Shown one piece after another: positions 17,610 through 27,621 of a stretch of 64,000 bases of DNA (positions are counted from its first letter, which is position 1; every line of letters starts with the position of its first letter). This stretch comes from Companilactobacillus heilongjiangensis (lineage in GTDB: Bacteria > Bacillota > Bacilli > Lactobacillales > Lactobacillaceae): the NCBI RefSeq assembly GCF_000831645.3, contig NZ_CP012559.1, forward strand, positions 2,480,001-2,544,000, read 5' to 3'. The translations under genes and the position numbers were made by a program. Under the pieces are notes generated by a model, which saw only the letters and a list, made by a program, of their open reading frames with translations, ran no database searches and was not told the DNA's origin.

Positions 17610-19934
17610 TTATGCCTTAGGTTCAGCAACTTGATAATATTTCTCTGGTACTCGTTGCAACAATTGTGACAATTCTCCAATCGAAGTAATCGTCAACTTG
17701 TGCATGGCACGAGAAGCAATTGTGTAAACCAGCTGTTGTTCATCCTCGCTAAATTTATCTTTCGAAGCATCCCACATAATGACTGCATCGAATTCCAAAC
17801 CTTTAGCCAAGAATGATGGCAAGACAATTGTTCCAGTTGCCAAACGTTGGTTTTCTGAGCGAATCAAAGTTGATTTAACACCTTGAGCTCCCAATAATTC
17901 GTGCAACTTAGCCGCATCTTCCAAAGTTTTCGCAATGATAGCTGTGGTAAATTTACGCTTATCGTTCTCTTTGAGTTGTCCCAAAACTTGTTGAACAGAC
18001 TCATCGACGTTTTGTGACATCAATAGATTTGGCAAATCACCATCACGCTTGAATGGCTCAATACGTTGACCATTAGTTAAAATGGCTTTGGTAAAGTCAG
18101 TAATCTGCTTAGTTGAACGATATGAATGAACTAGTTGAACAACATTTGTCTCGTCCGCATTGAAGAGACTTTGTGCTTCAGAAAGCAATGTTTGACTATT
18201 CTTCTTCGTGAAAATTGATTGATTCAAATCACCCAGCATTGTGTAGCGAGCTCTAGGGAATTTGTACTTCATATAAGCCAATTGGAACGGTGTATAATCT
18301 TGAATTTCATCAATAAAGACAAACTTCATATCGAGTTCACCGTGCTTACCTGTAACCAAGTCATACAAGTAAAGATATGGACTTAAATTGTTCATCGAAA
18401 TCTGTTTATTCTGGAATCCCTGAATAAATTTATCAACGAATTGATTCCATTGTTCATTAGTAATGCCATGTTCACTTAAATCAACAATCTTTGGCACAGC
18501 TTTTAAGAAATTCAAGTAATTGGCAGCGACATTCAAGAAACGCAAGTGTTTGATATTCTTATAAACACCTTGCATCATAGTCGTAACGATTTTACGAGCC
18601 AAGAATTTCTTCTCTTCATCACCATTTTTGAATTCTTGATCAGCCGTTGTATACAAAGCCTGCAATTGTTCTTTACTCAAGTTCTCAATCTGTTCGGAAA
18701 CCCAATTTGAACGCATTTCAGCACCAATCTTACGATGCAATAGCTTGATCAAACGGTCAACTGTCGCATCGAGACGATTACCCAAATTATATTGAGGTCC
18801 ATAACTATAATAAAATTCTTGAATCTTTTCTTTAGGAATAAAGACCTTACCTTGGAACTTAATATCCTTGAAGGCAATCCCGCTTTGACCTAATAACTTG
18901 CTATAATTTGTCAAAATTTTGAAAAATTCAATATCCGAAACAAACTTACCGATATTTTTACTATCAGTATCAACCACTGTTTCAAATTGTTCTGACAAAC
19001 TTTCAACATTTAGATTTGGCAAACGACGGGCTAAGAATTGCTTGTACGTCATTTGGACCATGTTTTGTTCACCCATTTCAGGCAAAACATTCTTGATATA
19101 GTCATTAAATAACGAGTTTGGTGAGAACATAACAACTTGACTAGATGTCAAAGTTCCACGATATCTATATAGTAGAAAGGCGATTCTTTGCAAAATAGCT
19201 GATGTCTTACCGGAACCGGCAGCACCTTGAACAAATAGGAGTTTCGACTTAGTATCACGGATAATCTTATTTTGTTCACTCTGAATCGTCTTAACGATAC
19301 CCTTCATGTGTGTCGAAGATTTACCGTCCAAAACTTCCAAAAGCATCTGATCACCGATTGTTTCTTGCGTATCAAAATATGCTTTGATTTTTCCATCTTC
19401 AACAAGAAATTGACGTTTTAGGAACAAATCAACATCTTGTTCACCATCAGGTGTTTGATATGTGACATCCCCTAATTTTCCATCGTAATAGATAGAAGAA
19501 ATGGGAGCACGCCAATCATAGACTAAGAAATGGTCAGCTTTATCAGTGAAGGAACTCAAACCGATATAAACTGTTTCTTTCTTAGGTTCACCCTTTTCTT
19601 GGAAATCCAATCGTGCAAAGAATGGTGTCTTTTCAAGTTTCTTGAGAATTCCCAAACGTTGACGTGACTGTTGCCAACTATTATTTCTTTCATCGAGCAT
19701 TTGTTGTTGTTGGTGAATGGACAATGCCGCATCCATCGAAATAGAATCGCCATCCATACCAATATGAATGTCATCAAAAGCATTATTGATAACTTTTAAA
19801 TCTTCTTCAGCAACTTCCATGTGTTCCTGGAGACGACTTTCAGACTTCTTAATTTGAGCAACCACATCGTTTAAATGGGCTTGCTCTTTTTGTTTTTCGT
19901 CTACTTCATTAACTTTAGGTTTGCTTGTCATCAT
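17610..19934 (-). CDS. helD: RNA polymerase recycling motor HelD (UvrD/Rep-like ATPase)
   Basis: A 774-residue superfamily 1 ATPase of the HelD family, which removes stalled RNA polymerase from DNA. An N-terminal coiled coil spans ~10-75. The Walker A motif is QGAAGSGKTSAIL near 240, Walker B is FVFIDEIQDYTPFQ, followed by MLGDLNQSIF and the late motifs VVQLVHSYRSTKQI and VLPSFLAKGLEFDAVI. Length and order match Gram-positive HelD. Its start has no strong ribosome-binding site apart from an AGAGG-like run (reverse strand) ahead of ATGATG. It lies between two paralogous lectin/WxL genes with no evident functional link. Confidence 0.92.
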   Translation of the reverse strand: MMTSKPKVNEVDEKQKEQAHLNDVVAQIKKSESRLQEHMEVAEEDLKVINNAFDDIHIGMDGDSISMDAALSIHQQQQMLDERNNSWQQSRQRLGILKKLEKTPFFARLDFQEKGEPKKETVYIGLSSFTDKADHFLVYDWRAPISSIYYDGKLGDVTYQTPDGEQDVDLFLKRQFLVEDGKIKAYFDTQETIGDQMLLEVLDGKSSTHMKGIVKTIQSEQNKIIRDTKSKLLFVQGAAGSGKTSAILQRIAFLLYRYRGTLTSSQVVMFSPNSLFNDYIKNVLPEMGEQNMVQMTYKQFLARRLPNLNVESLSEQFETVVDTDSKNIGKFVSDIEFFKILTNYSKLLGQSGIAFKDIKFQGKVFIPKEKIQEFYYSYGPQYNLGNRLDATVDRLIKLLHRKIGAEMRSNWVSEQIENLSKEQLQALYTTADQEFKNGDEEKKFLARKIVTTMMQGVYKNIKHLRFLNVAANYLNFLKAVPKIVDLSEHGITNEQWNQFVDKFIQGFQNKQISMNNLSPYLYLYDLVTGKHGELDMKFVFIDEIQDYTPFQLAYMKYKFPRARYTMLGDLNQSIFTKKNSQTLLSEAQSLFNADETNVVQLVHSYRSTKQITDFTKAILTNGQRIEPFKRDGDLPNLLMSQNVDESVQQVLGQLKENDKRKFTTAIIAKTLEDAAKLHELLGAQGVKSTLIRSENQRLATGTIVLPSFLAKGLEFDAVIMWDASKDKFSEDEQQLVYTIASRAMHKLTITSIGELSQLLQRVPEKYYQVAEPKA

Positions 19935-20224
19935 AATAACCTCTTAATTTTAAGTTATATAATGTTACCACTAAATTTTGACTATTACAAAGAGCGCCTC
20001 TTATAGCAATATCAATTAATAGATATATGTTGATTTATTCTTTGATATTCATCTATTAGTAATATTGTTTAGTATATATGCCATGCTAAAAAGTCAACTT
20101 TTTAGTTCATATTTGAACTCATATTTTATATAATTCTATAACATATTATGAATAAAATAGTCAGCAATATTAGTGTACATTATGTATACTATTTCATTTA
20201 TTTCTTTTGTGAGGGGGAAAAACG
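19935..20224. other. AT-rich divergent promoter region (helD / lectin gene)
   Basis: A 290 bp gap with a very AT-rich core and no ORF. It must hold the outward promoters for helD and the lectin gene. GTGAGGGGGAAAAACG at its right end is the ribosome-binding region of the lectin gene. Confidence 0.5.
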
Positions 20225-22771
20225 ATGAAACACCTAAACAAATCTAAGTTACCAGTAGTATTTGCACTGTTGATTACTTCTTTGGCAATGCTTTTTAAAT
20301 TTACACAAGTTTCTGCAGCAACGGATGCTGATTTGAGTAGTGCTGATCAAGCTACTATAAATAAAGCTCCTACCGGCTTACTAATGAGTAATTATTTTAC
20401 TATTAAAAATCCAACTAATAATTCTTCAGATAGTTCCTTCAGATTTAAATCCAATTCAGCCTTTATTTCCAATAACGATAAAGTCTTAGTGCTGGCTCAT
20501 GGTACCAGCACGAACAGTGCTGATAACACTGCTGTTGGTCCGGGCTGGCCATTCCCAATATATCCAGCCATTACAAATAAGACTGGGTCATATGGTGCCG
20601 CTTGGTCAAATATAGACACGGCTTATTTTGAAGCAGGGAAACCACAGACATTCTCCGCTTGGATGAGCTTTGGTTCTGGTGAAAGTACGACAGAAACGGC
20701 CAATGGGCAAGGTATAGCTTTGGTCTTGCAAAACAACCCAGATGGTTCAACTCAAATGGGGGCTGGTCAGGAAGGTCTTGGCGTCTATGGTTACGATAAA
20801 TCTACCAGTAAAGGTTTTTCCAATTCTCTAGCTACCACTGAAGCAGTCGCTAAAACAGCCGTCCAAAACAGTATCGCACTTGAATTTGATACACAAAAAC
20901 AGGACTCTGCTTCGGCACTTTATCCACCAATTATGTACACTATGGATACTGCATATTCTTACTACTCTACCAACACTTTCGATTCAAAAAGGATTGGCGT
21001 TCCCGCACCATCTGGATTTCCTGATGATACAGCATTAGGCGCTGGAGGAAACTATGGTCATATTGCCTTAACTTATCCAAGCTCTCCTGCAACCTACTAT
21101 CCACTGGGCATTGACAATACTTCTTTTTATAGTCCATTTTCAGAAGGTTATTCAATGTTTCACATTCATCGTCAACAAAGTCCCCATCTTGCTGATGGTA
21201 CTGACTCCAATAATAATCGCATTGGATGGCACCACCTTACCTTTAGATGGATGCCCTCAGCCGATTTAAAAACGGCTGTTATTTCTTATTCATTTAACGA
21301 CAAGGATCCCGATGGCTCAATCAACAACTGGGTAAATCGTATTGATGATAATATCACAGTTGATATGTCCCAATTAGGCAATATCACTTCTGATAGCAAA
21401 ATTTATTGGGGATTCACAGGGGCCAATAATAACATCAATCCAGATGTTGCCAGTAAATTAGTTTCAGTTGAATCGATTCCTGATTTAGTTAATGCCTCAA
21501 TCGACGCGACTGTCACCGACAAAACGAAGAATAAAGTTATGTTCGACGATCCTGATGGCGGAACTGGCGATACGACCGATCGTAAAGTTGCTAGTGGCGA
21601 TAAAGTGCAACTTGATTACAAATTGACTTACGAAGATGGTCGTGAAGATTGGAAAGATATTGCTTCAAAGATTATTCTGCCTAAAAATATCAATTACGAT
21701 ACTACTGATGGAAATATCGGTACTATCAAATATGGAAACGGCGACTCAGAGCAAATTCCAGTCTCAGCACTATCAACCGATTCCAACGGTCTTCAAACAA
21801 TCAACTATACTTTCTTACAAAATCTCGGTAATATTTCGGCAACATCAAAAATAGCTAATATTATTATCAACGGCGTTGCTGTCAACGAAACTAAATCTGA
21901 CGTTGCTGTTGATAGTCAACCAGCTACCTTTACCGGTTCAAATAATATTGAATCAACAAGTACTCCCAAATTCACGGTTCTTTATAAAAAAGATTGGACT
22001 TTGAGTCTAACTAACCCCATGACTGACCCCGTGACTTTAATCTATCAACAAGATAACGCCACACTCAACTTGAATGCAAACCTTAATTACACAGGAAAAA
22101 CTAGTCCCGCGTTTGCAACCAATGATCCGATTCAATACCAAATCAGCGTGGGTGGTCATGATTTAACGTATAATACGACCGTTTCAGCCAATTCAGATAC
22201 TTTAAGTGATGTGATTCCGTTAAGAACAATCATTGAAAATGCTGGTCTCGATTTCTGGAGCCTTTTCCCTAATGATGAGATGCAAAAAGTCACCATCAGT
22301 GCGATTGATAACGATGGCGTAACATCAAACACCGCTACCTATAATATCCAAGTTAAAACTAACCATTTGTTGGAAATGAAACCTGACGATAATCTACAAT
22401 TCAAATCCTTCAATTACCTATCTATGAAAGAATACATTCAGCGTGCCAACGACTATGATGTTTCCGTTACCAGCTATCAAAATCCTTGGATGCTGCAAGT
22501 ATCAGCCAGTGAATTGATGAATGGCGACACAAAATTTAACGGTGTAATTGTTAATAAGAACACTCAAGGCACAACTGTTTTGACCAACAATTCAGCGATA
22601 ATCGCCAAAGATAACAATTCATATGACACAGAAACTACTACTTCAATTTCCAAATTAAACAAGTGGACCACTGATACCGGACTACTTTTGAAGAATTATG
22701 GTCTATCTAGTTCCAAAAAATATAGTGGAACTTTAACATGGACAATTATGGATTACGACGACAGTTTATAG
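20225..22771 (+). CDS. Secreted lectin-like protein with C-terminal WxL domain (paralog)
   Basis: An 848-residue exported protein. A signal peptide of ~32 residues ends TQVSAATDA. A legume-type lectin-like region lies at ~40-420 (KPQTFSAWMSFG, GIALVLQNNPDG, GLGVYGYD, SIALEFDTQ, RIGWHHLTFRWMP), then two Ig-like stretches, then a WxL-type C-terminus (NPWMLQVSASEL and GTLTWTIMDYDDSL). It has fewer repeats than the 13761-17390 paralog but the same order. A very strong GAGGGGGAAA site precedes the ATG. It probably mediates glycan or matrix adhesion at the wall. No typical DUF916 partner is nearby. Confidence 0.86.
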   Translation: MKHLNKSKLPVVFALLITSLAMLFKFTQVSAATDADLSSADQATINKAPTGLLMSNYFTIKNPTNNSSDSSFRFKSNSAFISNNDKVLVLAHGTSTNSADNTAVGPGWPFPIYPAITNKTGSYGAAWSNIDTAYFEAGKPQTFSAWMSFGSGESTTETANGQGIALVLQNNPDGSTQMGAGQEGLGVYGYDKSTSKGFSNSLATTEAVAKTAVQNSIALEFDTQKQDSASALYPPIMYTMDTAYSYYSTNTFDSKRIGVPAPSGFPDDTALGAGGNYGHIALTYPSSPATYYPLGIDNTSFYSPFSEGYSMFHIHRQQSPHLADGTDSNNNRIGWHHLTFRWMPSADLKTAVISYSFNDKDPDGSINNWVNRIDDNITVDMSQLGNITSDSKIYWGFTGANNNINPDVASKLVSVESIPDLVNASIDATVTDKTKNKVMFDDPDGGTGDTTDRKVASGDKVQLDYKLTYEDGREDWKDIASKIILPKNINYDTTDGNIGTIKYGNGDSEQIPVSALSTDSNGLQTINYTFLQNLGNISATSKIANIIINGVAVNETKSDVAVDSQPATFTGSNNIESTSTPKFTVLYKKDWTLSLTNPMTDPVTLIYQQDNATLNLNANLNYTGKTSPAFATNDPIQYQISVGGHDLTYNTTVSANSDTLSDVIPLRTIIENAGLDFWSLFPNDEMQKVTISAIDNDGVTSNTATYNIQVKTNHLLEMKPDDNLQFKSFNYLSMKEYIQRANDYDVSVTSYQNPWMLQVSASELMNGDTKFNGVIVNKNTQGTTVLTNNSAIIAKDNNSYDTETTTSISKLNKWTTDTGLLLKNYGLSSSKKYSGTLTWTIMDYDDSL

Positions 22772-22776
22772 AAATC

Positions 22777-22827
22777 AAAAAATGGTTCCACCGTTGATTA
22801 ATTAAAATCAATGATGGAACCTTTTTT
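22777..22827. terminator. Bidirectional terminator
   Basis: GGTTCCACCGTTGATT pairs with AATCAATGATGGAACC, with A- and T-runs on both flanks, between the convergent lectin and FNT-channel genes. Confidence 0.85.
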
Positions 22828-22835
22828 AGTGTTAT

Positions 22836-23606
22836 CTAGTCTGCATTTTTTGTTTTGTAACTCAAGTAATAGAATCCGGCCACAAATACCAATCCACCGA
22901 CAATATTACCCAAGAATACTGGTACAAAGTTTTGAATGAACAACCACCATGTGCTGCCACCTTCAAAAATAGCTGCTGGAATGATGAAACAGTTAGCGAT
23001 ACTATGTTGGAATCCAACCGCCACGAAGATCATGATTGGGAACCAAATACCAAGAATTTTCCCTGCTGCATCTTTAGCACCAAATGACAACCAAACGGCT
23101 AATCCAACTAACCAGTTACAACCAATTCCGGAAACGAAAGCTGACCAGAAACCAGCTCCGGTTTTACCTGCCGCAATTCCAATCACTGCTTGTCTGAAAG
23201 GTTCAGCGTGTGTTAATCCAGCCACATGTCCGAAGAAATATGCCACAAAAACGGCACCGATAAAATTGAACAATGTAATGATTGCTAAGTTCTTAAAATA
23301 GTCGAACCAATTATTTTTCTTGGAAAAAAGTGACGTCCCAACTGCCATCATATTTCCCGTTGCCAATTCACCACCAGCCAATAGGATAACAATCAGCCCG
23401 ATTGGGAAAACAGTCCCTCCGACCAAGGCTTTCACACTCGCTAAATTGCTAGGAATCGAAGCTGTCACGCGGACGTAAGCCAAGAATCCGATCGAAATCA
23501 TCGCCCCACCGATGAATCCCAAAATCATTTTAGCAACAAGTGTCTTTTTCAGTTTATTAACTCCGGCACCAATACTCTTTTGCAGAATCTCTTCTGGAGT
23601 AAACAT
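22836..23606 (-). CDS. Formate/nitrite transporter (FNT) family channel
   Basis: A 256-residue membrane protein with six hydrophobic helices (first at ~25-48, AKMILGFIGGAMISIGF). Family signatures include VGGTVFPIGLIVILLAGGELATGN and FVSGIGCNWLVGLAVWLSFGA. FNT proteins form pentameric channels for formate, nitrite, lactate or hydrosulfide; in a lactic acid bacterium formate or lactate release is plausible, but the substrate cannot be read directly. It is a single gene with a normal start (GGGAGATTAAAAT before ATG). No pyruvate formate-lyase gene is present in the window to confirm formate. Confidence 0.9.
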   Translation of the reverse strand: MFTPEEILQKSIGAGVNKLKKTLVAKMILGFIGGAMISIGFLAYVRVTASIPSNLASVKALVGGTVFPIGLIVILLAGGELATGNMMAVGTSLFSKKNNWFDYFKNLAIITLFNFIGAVFVAYFFGHVAGLTHAEPFRQAVIGIAAGKTGAGFWSAFVSGIGCNWLVGLAVWLSFGAKDAAGKILGIWFPIMIFVAVGFQHSIANCFIIPAAIFEGGSTWWLFIQNFVPVFLGNIVGGLVFVAGFYYLSYKTKNAD

Positions 23607-23708
23607 ATTTTAATCTCCCTATACACCATTTAGTGTAATAAAAATATCATCAATTACCGAACATATCAATGAAATATAGCAAAATCATTCGGATAACACG
23701 TATACATA

Positions 23709-23743
23709 AAAATAACGCCAATTAATTATAATCAGCGTTATTT
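23709..23743 (-). terminator. Terminator of the XrtG operon
   Basis: AATAACGC pairs with GCGTTATT, extended by an AT-rich inner stem, 14 bp after the last gene of the operon, with an A/T-rich flank. Confidence 0.7.
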
Positions 23744-23756
23744 AAGTTCATATTTA

Positions 23757-25310
23757 TTATTTTTTATCTGGTTTTACCCAGCTCAAAAGTCTCTTGAGTC
23801 GATCCCATGAATTATTCAACGACAGCGTCGCTAAAATCAAAAATGCTGGCAAATATTGAATCAAGTAACGACTACGGCCACCTTCAAACAATAGTAAGAA
23901 CATGAAACCACCGATAACCGTTAACCTCAACAATTGAACGAACTTACGGCCATCACTCCAGTTGAAGAAAATCGCTGCCAACAAGAAGACCCACCAAACT
24001 TGGGCCACATAACGAAAGTCCCCTAAATTAGTTCCGTATAAATAAACAAAGTTTCGGATTTTACCACCAAAGCCTTTATGCGATGGGTTGGTATTTCCGA
24101 TAATGAAATGTCCTTCTTTAATCCAAGCAAATGTTCCGTCAGCCGTGTTATTAGAATGCTTTCTGAACAAAAACTTGATATATCCGAAGAATCCCATTTT
24201 CTTCAAACGTTTCTTCAGCATCTTTTTAGAGTAGTCAACTTGCGCCTGCTTATTGGGCATTCTAGCCATCATCAAAGCATCGTGAGCGTTATAACCACCT
24301 TCACCTGAAACACCCATACTCATAAAGTGAATGGGAACGATTGCCCGCGATGTATTGATTTCCATATACTTTTGATGATCAATCGCATAATTACTGATGG
24401 AATACGTTGGTACCATCCCAATCACAACAACCAGCGCAAAGATAAATTCATTAAGCACTTTAGTCTTAGAAAATTTACCTTTAAAAATATACAAGAATTC
24501 AATCAAGGATATCGCAATCACAGCAACAATTGCTGAAGGTTTGATGAGATATGAAAAAATGACGGTCATTCCAAACAGAACGGCCAATGGAATCTTCCAA
24601 CCCCAAGGAAACTTTCCATAACGCATCAAAATATACAATAAGATGTACAGCGATACTAATGGTAGAACCCACGCATCAGTATATGGAACGATAATCATCG
24701 GAAAAACCATCAACCACAATGCATGAATATACATTGCCAATGGAACTTTTTTACGATCAATCACCGCTACACCCAAAATATTAAGTAGCGCCGATATATC
24801 AACTAATAACGTCGTTATAACGTCGAACAATAACCATGACCGGCTATGAAAGAAAACCGCAATCTGATGCATCACAAGCATTGTCGCAATATTATTGGGA
24901 TACAGTGAGAAATAAGCTTTCGTCTCGGGATCTGTTGTATTGTATAACGCCTGGTGCAAGGCTCCGGGGTCAAATCCGATTGCCGGATGAACGTTCCAGA
25001 CAAAGATAATTTGAACGATAATAGCTAATCCCATCATGACACCGGCAGTAATCCACTTTCGATCAATAAACAGAAATTTCAAAAAATCCGACCAAGATTC
25101 ATACGTAAAAAATGTAATTATCAAAGCCAAACTGATAATAATGAAAAATGTCGTATAAAGTGTTGTCCCTGCTCCGGTTACACTGTTATCACCCAAAATT
25201 AAATTTGGCGATGTGATGGCAAAATAAAATGTCAGTAAAAGGAAGAAGTAAAAAAGATATTTAACTAATTTACTTCCGAATTTAAAAAACTTTTCTTTCA
25301 TTTTCCCCAC
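23757..25310 (-). CDS. Polytopic membrane protein, glycosyltransferase-like (XrtG-associated)
   Basis: A 517-residue integral membrane protein with about 11-12 hydrophobic helices and a long external loop at ~330-400, an arrangement like GT-C type lipid-linked sugar transferases (ArnT/mannosyltransferase-like). It corresponds to the integral membrane protein that accompanies XrtG in lactobacilli and streptococci (I believe TIGR03766). It is the last gene of the operon, 3 bp after the PTPS-like gene. It probably adds a sugar from a polyprenyl carrier to the sorted surface proteins or to an exported glycan. The reaction is unproven. Confidence 0.75.
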   Translation of the reverse strand: MGKMKEKFFKFGSKLVKYLFYFFLLLTFYFAITSPNLILGDNSVTGAGTTLYTTFFIIISLALIITFFTYESWSDFLKFLFIDRKWITAGVMMGLAIIVQIIFVWNVHPAIGFDPGALHQALYNTTDPETKAYFSLYPNNIATMLVMHQIAVFFHSRSWLLFDVITTLLVDISALLNILGVAVIDRKKVPLAMYIHALWLMVFPMIIVPYTDAWVLPLVSLYILLYILMRYGKFPWGWKIPLAVLFGMTVIFSYLIKPSAIVAVIAISLIEFLYIFKGKFSKTKVLNEFIFALVVVIGMVPTYSISNYAIDHQKYMEINTSRAIVPIHFMSMGVSGEGGYNAHDALMMARMPNKQAQVDYSKKMLKKRLKKMGFFGYIKFLFRKHSNNTADGTFAWIKEGHFIIGNTNPSHKGFGGKIRNFVYLYGTNLGDFRYVAQVWWVFLLAAIFFNWSDGRKFVQLLRLTVIGGFMFLLLFEGGRSRYLIQYLPAFLILATLSLNNSWDRLKRLLSWVKPDKK

Positions 25311-25313
25311 CTA

Positions 25314-25694
25314 TTACTTCAAAGTTATGCAATAAAATCTAGTTGGCGATTCACCGATTTCCAAACGTGTCAAAACTGCATTATTTCTACGCAATAGTTC
25401 GGTAATAACTTGGAAGAAATATGTCGTTAGATTTTCCAACGTTGGATTTACATGATCAAAAGGTGGCACTTCATTTAAAAATTTACCGGAAACTCGTGAA
25501 GAAACTTCCTTCAATTCATTTTCAATCTGGTTGAACGGAACCATTTGATTATTATTAACATGAATTTCGCAAATAACCGCCCACGTATGCATATGTTCCT
25601 TGCCCATGCCACCTTCCCAACGGACAGCATGACTGGCGTTTATATACGATGTTAATTTATAAGTACTATAAGTTTCATAACCATCTATATTCAA
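25314..25694 (-). CDS. 6-pyruvoyl-tetrahydropterin synthase-related protein (XrtG-associated)
   Basis: A 126-residue protein with a PTPS/QueD-like fold. The zinc-binding histidines are visible as His22 (NASHAVRW) and His34/His36 (KEHMHTW). PTLENLTTYFF matches the P-T-x-E-N block and ESPTRFYCI the end. QueD relatives make pterin or queuosine precursors, but this branch is always found in XrtG loci and its reaction is unknown. Its start overlaps the upstream glycosyltransferase by 4 bp (translational coupling). No queC, queE or folate genes are near, arguing against queuosine synthesis. Confidence 0.8.
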   Translation of the reverse strand: MNIDGYETYSTYKLTSYINASHAVRWEGGMGKEHMHTWAVICEIHVNNNQMVPFNQIENELKEVSSRVSGKFLNEVPPFDHVNPTLENLTTYFFQVITELLRRNNAVLTRLEIGESPTRFYCITLK

Positions 25695-27028
25695 TATCGA
25701 TTCCTCTCTAAATTACGGACATCCCGTCTAACAATTTTATAAGCATTCTTAGATTCATCCTTAAAACTCAATGAATTCCAATTATGATTTTTCTCTGAAA
25801 CATTCAGCGTTCCAATTAATCTGAACCACGAACAAATAAAGTTATACATTGGCAAAGTCAGCGTTACCCATAACAACTTTTCATAAAAGCGTTCCTCATT
25901 TTGGAATTTCCCCAATAGTAACCTGACACAGAAGTAATTTAACGTTGAGACCAGCACATACAGGAAGTAAATAACTACGTATGAAAAACCCAAAATAACT
26001 GGTGAATAGCGCAAAAATAGTAAAACAAAACTGGCAAACAGCCAAATCATCTTTGGAAAAATAAACGTATGGTCAATAATCATCCGCCGTACCAAGAAAT
26101 TAGTAAAGAAGTTCTTGAGACTGGCATTATTTCTCATATATGATTTAGCAACTTCCAATTCACCACGTTGCCAGCGTTGACGTTGCCGATACAATTCATC
26201 TAATCCGCTGATAGGATCGATGTAAAAAATCGCATCTGTACAGATCAAAACTTTCTTCTTCAGACGATCTCTGATTTGGAAAGTCATTTCTGTATCTTCA
26301 CCTAAAGTTTTGGTGTCGTACATAAATGTCTTCATAATCGTTGACTTACGAAAAGCTGAGAAAGCCCCTGACATCGTAAACAACTGATCACTGTATGATT
26401 CAATTACTCGCCCAGAAAGAAAGGCCTGAGCGTATTCAAAGTACTCATTTTTACGTAATAATCGTAAAGGAAAATTCTTTGTCCGCTTGATCATATCTTT
26501 TCTAGGCAAAATGGTTCCGGTTAAAGCTGAAATGTCCAAATGATTTTCAAATTTCAAAACAACATTCATCAAAGCGTTCTTTTCCAAAGTTCCATCACTA
26601 TCGATATTGATAATGTACGTCCCGATGGATTGATAAATTGAAGCATTTAAAGCATTGGCTTTACCCTTTTTAGTCTTAATCAGCTGCATGTTCAAGCCGA
26701 AATCCGTTTGAGCTCGAGCAAATTCACCAAAGCTATTATCAGTACTTTGATTATCAGCTAATATGACCTGAATTAATTTACTAGGATACGTTGAATCTTT
26801 AATCGATTTCACACAATTATAAAGTGTTGCTTCAGAGTTATAAACTGGCACGATGACCGTAATAAATGGTAATTTCATAGGCATTGGTTCTTTGGTTCGA
26901 TTCCTATTTCTAACCAGCAAAAGAATTGCTGAGATAAACGCAGGAACGATCTCAACAACAATTGGAATTAAGACCCATGTTAACCAAAATCCCATCTGCC
27001 TAACTGTTAGATACCAAAAATATCTCAT
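25691..27028 (-). CDS. Membrane glycosyltransferase, family 2 (XrtG-associated)
   Basis: A 445-residue processive-type GT2 enzyme. A TM segment lies at ~12-38, then the GT-A domain with FITVIVPVYNSEATL, a nucleotide-sugar site ILADNQSTDNS, the metal-binding NIDSDGTLEKN, EDTEMTFQIRD and the Q-x-x-R-W motif RQRQRWQRGE. Three or four C-terminal TM helices follow (~310-400). The layout resembles poly-GlcNAc and hyaluronan synthases. It overlaps the exosortase gene by 4 bp. It matches the glycosyltransferase family linked to XrtG (I believe TIGR03111). It probably builds a glycan attached to, or exported with, the Firmicu-CTERM proteins. Confidence 0.85.
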   Translation of the reverse strand: MRYFWYLTVRQMGFWLTWVLIPIVVEIVPAFISAILLLVRNRNRTKEPMPMKLPFITVIVPVYNSEATLYNCVKSIKDSTYPSKLIQVILADNQSTDNSFGEFARAQTDFGLNMQLIKTKKGKANALNASIYQSIGTYIINIDSDGTLEKNALMNVVLKFENHLDISALTGTILPRKDMIKRTKNFPLRLLRKNEYFEYAQAFLSGRVIESYSDQLFTMSGAFSAFRKSTIMKTFMYDTKTLGEDTEMTFQIRDRLKKKVLICTDAIFYIDPISGLDELYRQRQRWQRGELEVAKSYMRNNASLKNFFTNFLVRRMIIDHTFIFPKMIWLFASFVLLFLRYSPVILGFSYVVIYFLYVLVSTLNYFCVRLLLGKFQNEERFYEKLLWVTLTLPMYNFICSWFRLIGTLNVSEKNHNWNSLSFKDESKNAYKIVRRDVRNLERNRY

Positions 27029-27621
27029 GCTCGCTTTATTCTTTCCTTAAAAATTTTGTATATACCTTGAGATAGTCGAGAATAAGTGAAGACGTTGTAA
27101 TAAAGCGTAATGACTAATAAATAAAATACGATTCTTCCGAGAATGGAGTGTGCTATATAGAAGAGCCCAGCTCCACCAAAGTGAACCATAATAATGACCA
27201 ATAACAATCTGAGAACGTTTGACAAATAAATCCAAAGCATCCCCAGCAGCAAGTAGAAAACTTTTTCCTTGCGTGAATATGTTGGATAAAAAGCCAACAA
27301 ACTGATATAAGCCATGGTTTCAATGATACCTGAGCACTCATAATCAATTTGCATCGTCACTGGCGAAAGGTTATTGACAATGTAAACCAAACCGTATTTA
27401 GGATAGGTCTGACTCATTCTCGTCAGATCTCCTAACCATGCAACACCGTTGATAACTGCATGTGTAAAGAACCAAATCCAGTACGGCGTACTCATAGCCA
27501 TCAAAATGAAAAAGAATCCGACACTACCGATGATAAAAGAAAATGCCGTCAGTTTTGCTCTTTTTAGAACTGACAGCATATATATCCAAATGATAATGCC
27601 GAATAGTAAAATACTATTCAT
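27025..27621 (-). CDS. xrtG: Exosortase family protein XrtG
   Basis: A 198-residue membrane protein with about six helices. The exosortase triad is in place: Cys96 in YECSGIIE, Arg138 in NVLRLLL and His158 in IAHSILGR. Exosortases are membrane transpeptidases that cut proteins at a C-terminal sorting signal. XrtG is the Gram-positive version found in some lactobacilli and streptococci. It overlaps the substrate gene upstream by 8 bp and the glycosyltransferase downstream by 4 bp. The sorting signals it should act on are the STGP-helix-basic tails of the two proteins encoded just upstream. Confidence 0.88.
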   Translation of the reverse strand: MNSILLFGIIIWIYMLSVLKRAKLTAFSFIIGSVGFFFILMAMSTPYWIWFFTHAVINGVAWLGDLTRMSQTYPKYGLVYIVNNLSPVTMQIDYECSGIIETMAYISLLAFYPTYSRKEKVFYLLLGMLWIYLSNVLRLLLVIIMVHFGGAGLFYIAHSILGRIVFYLLVITLYYNVFTYSRLSQGIYKIFKERIKRA

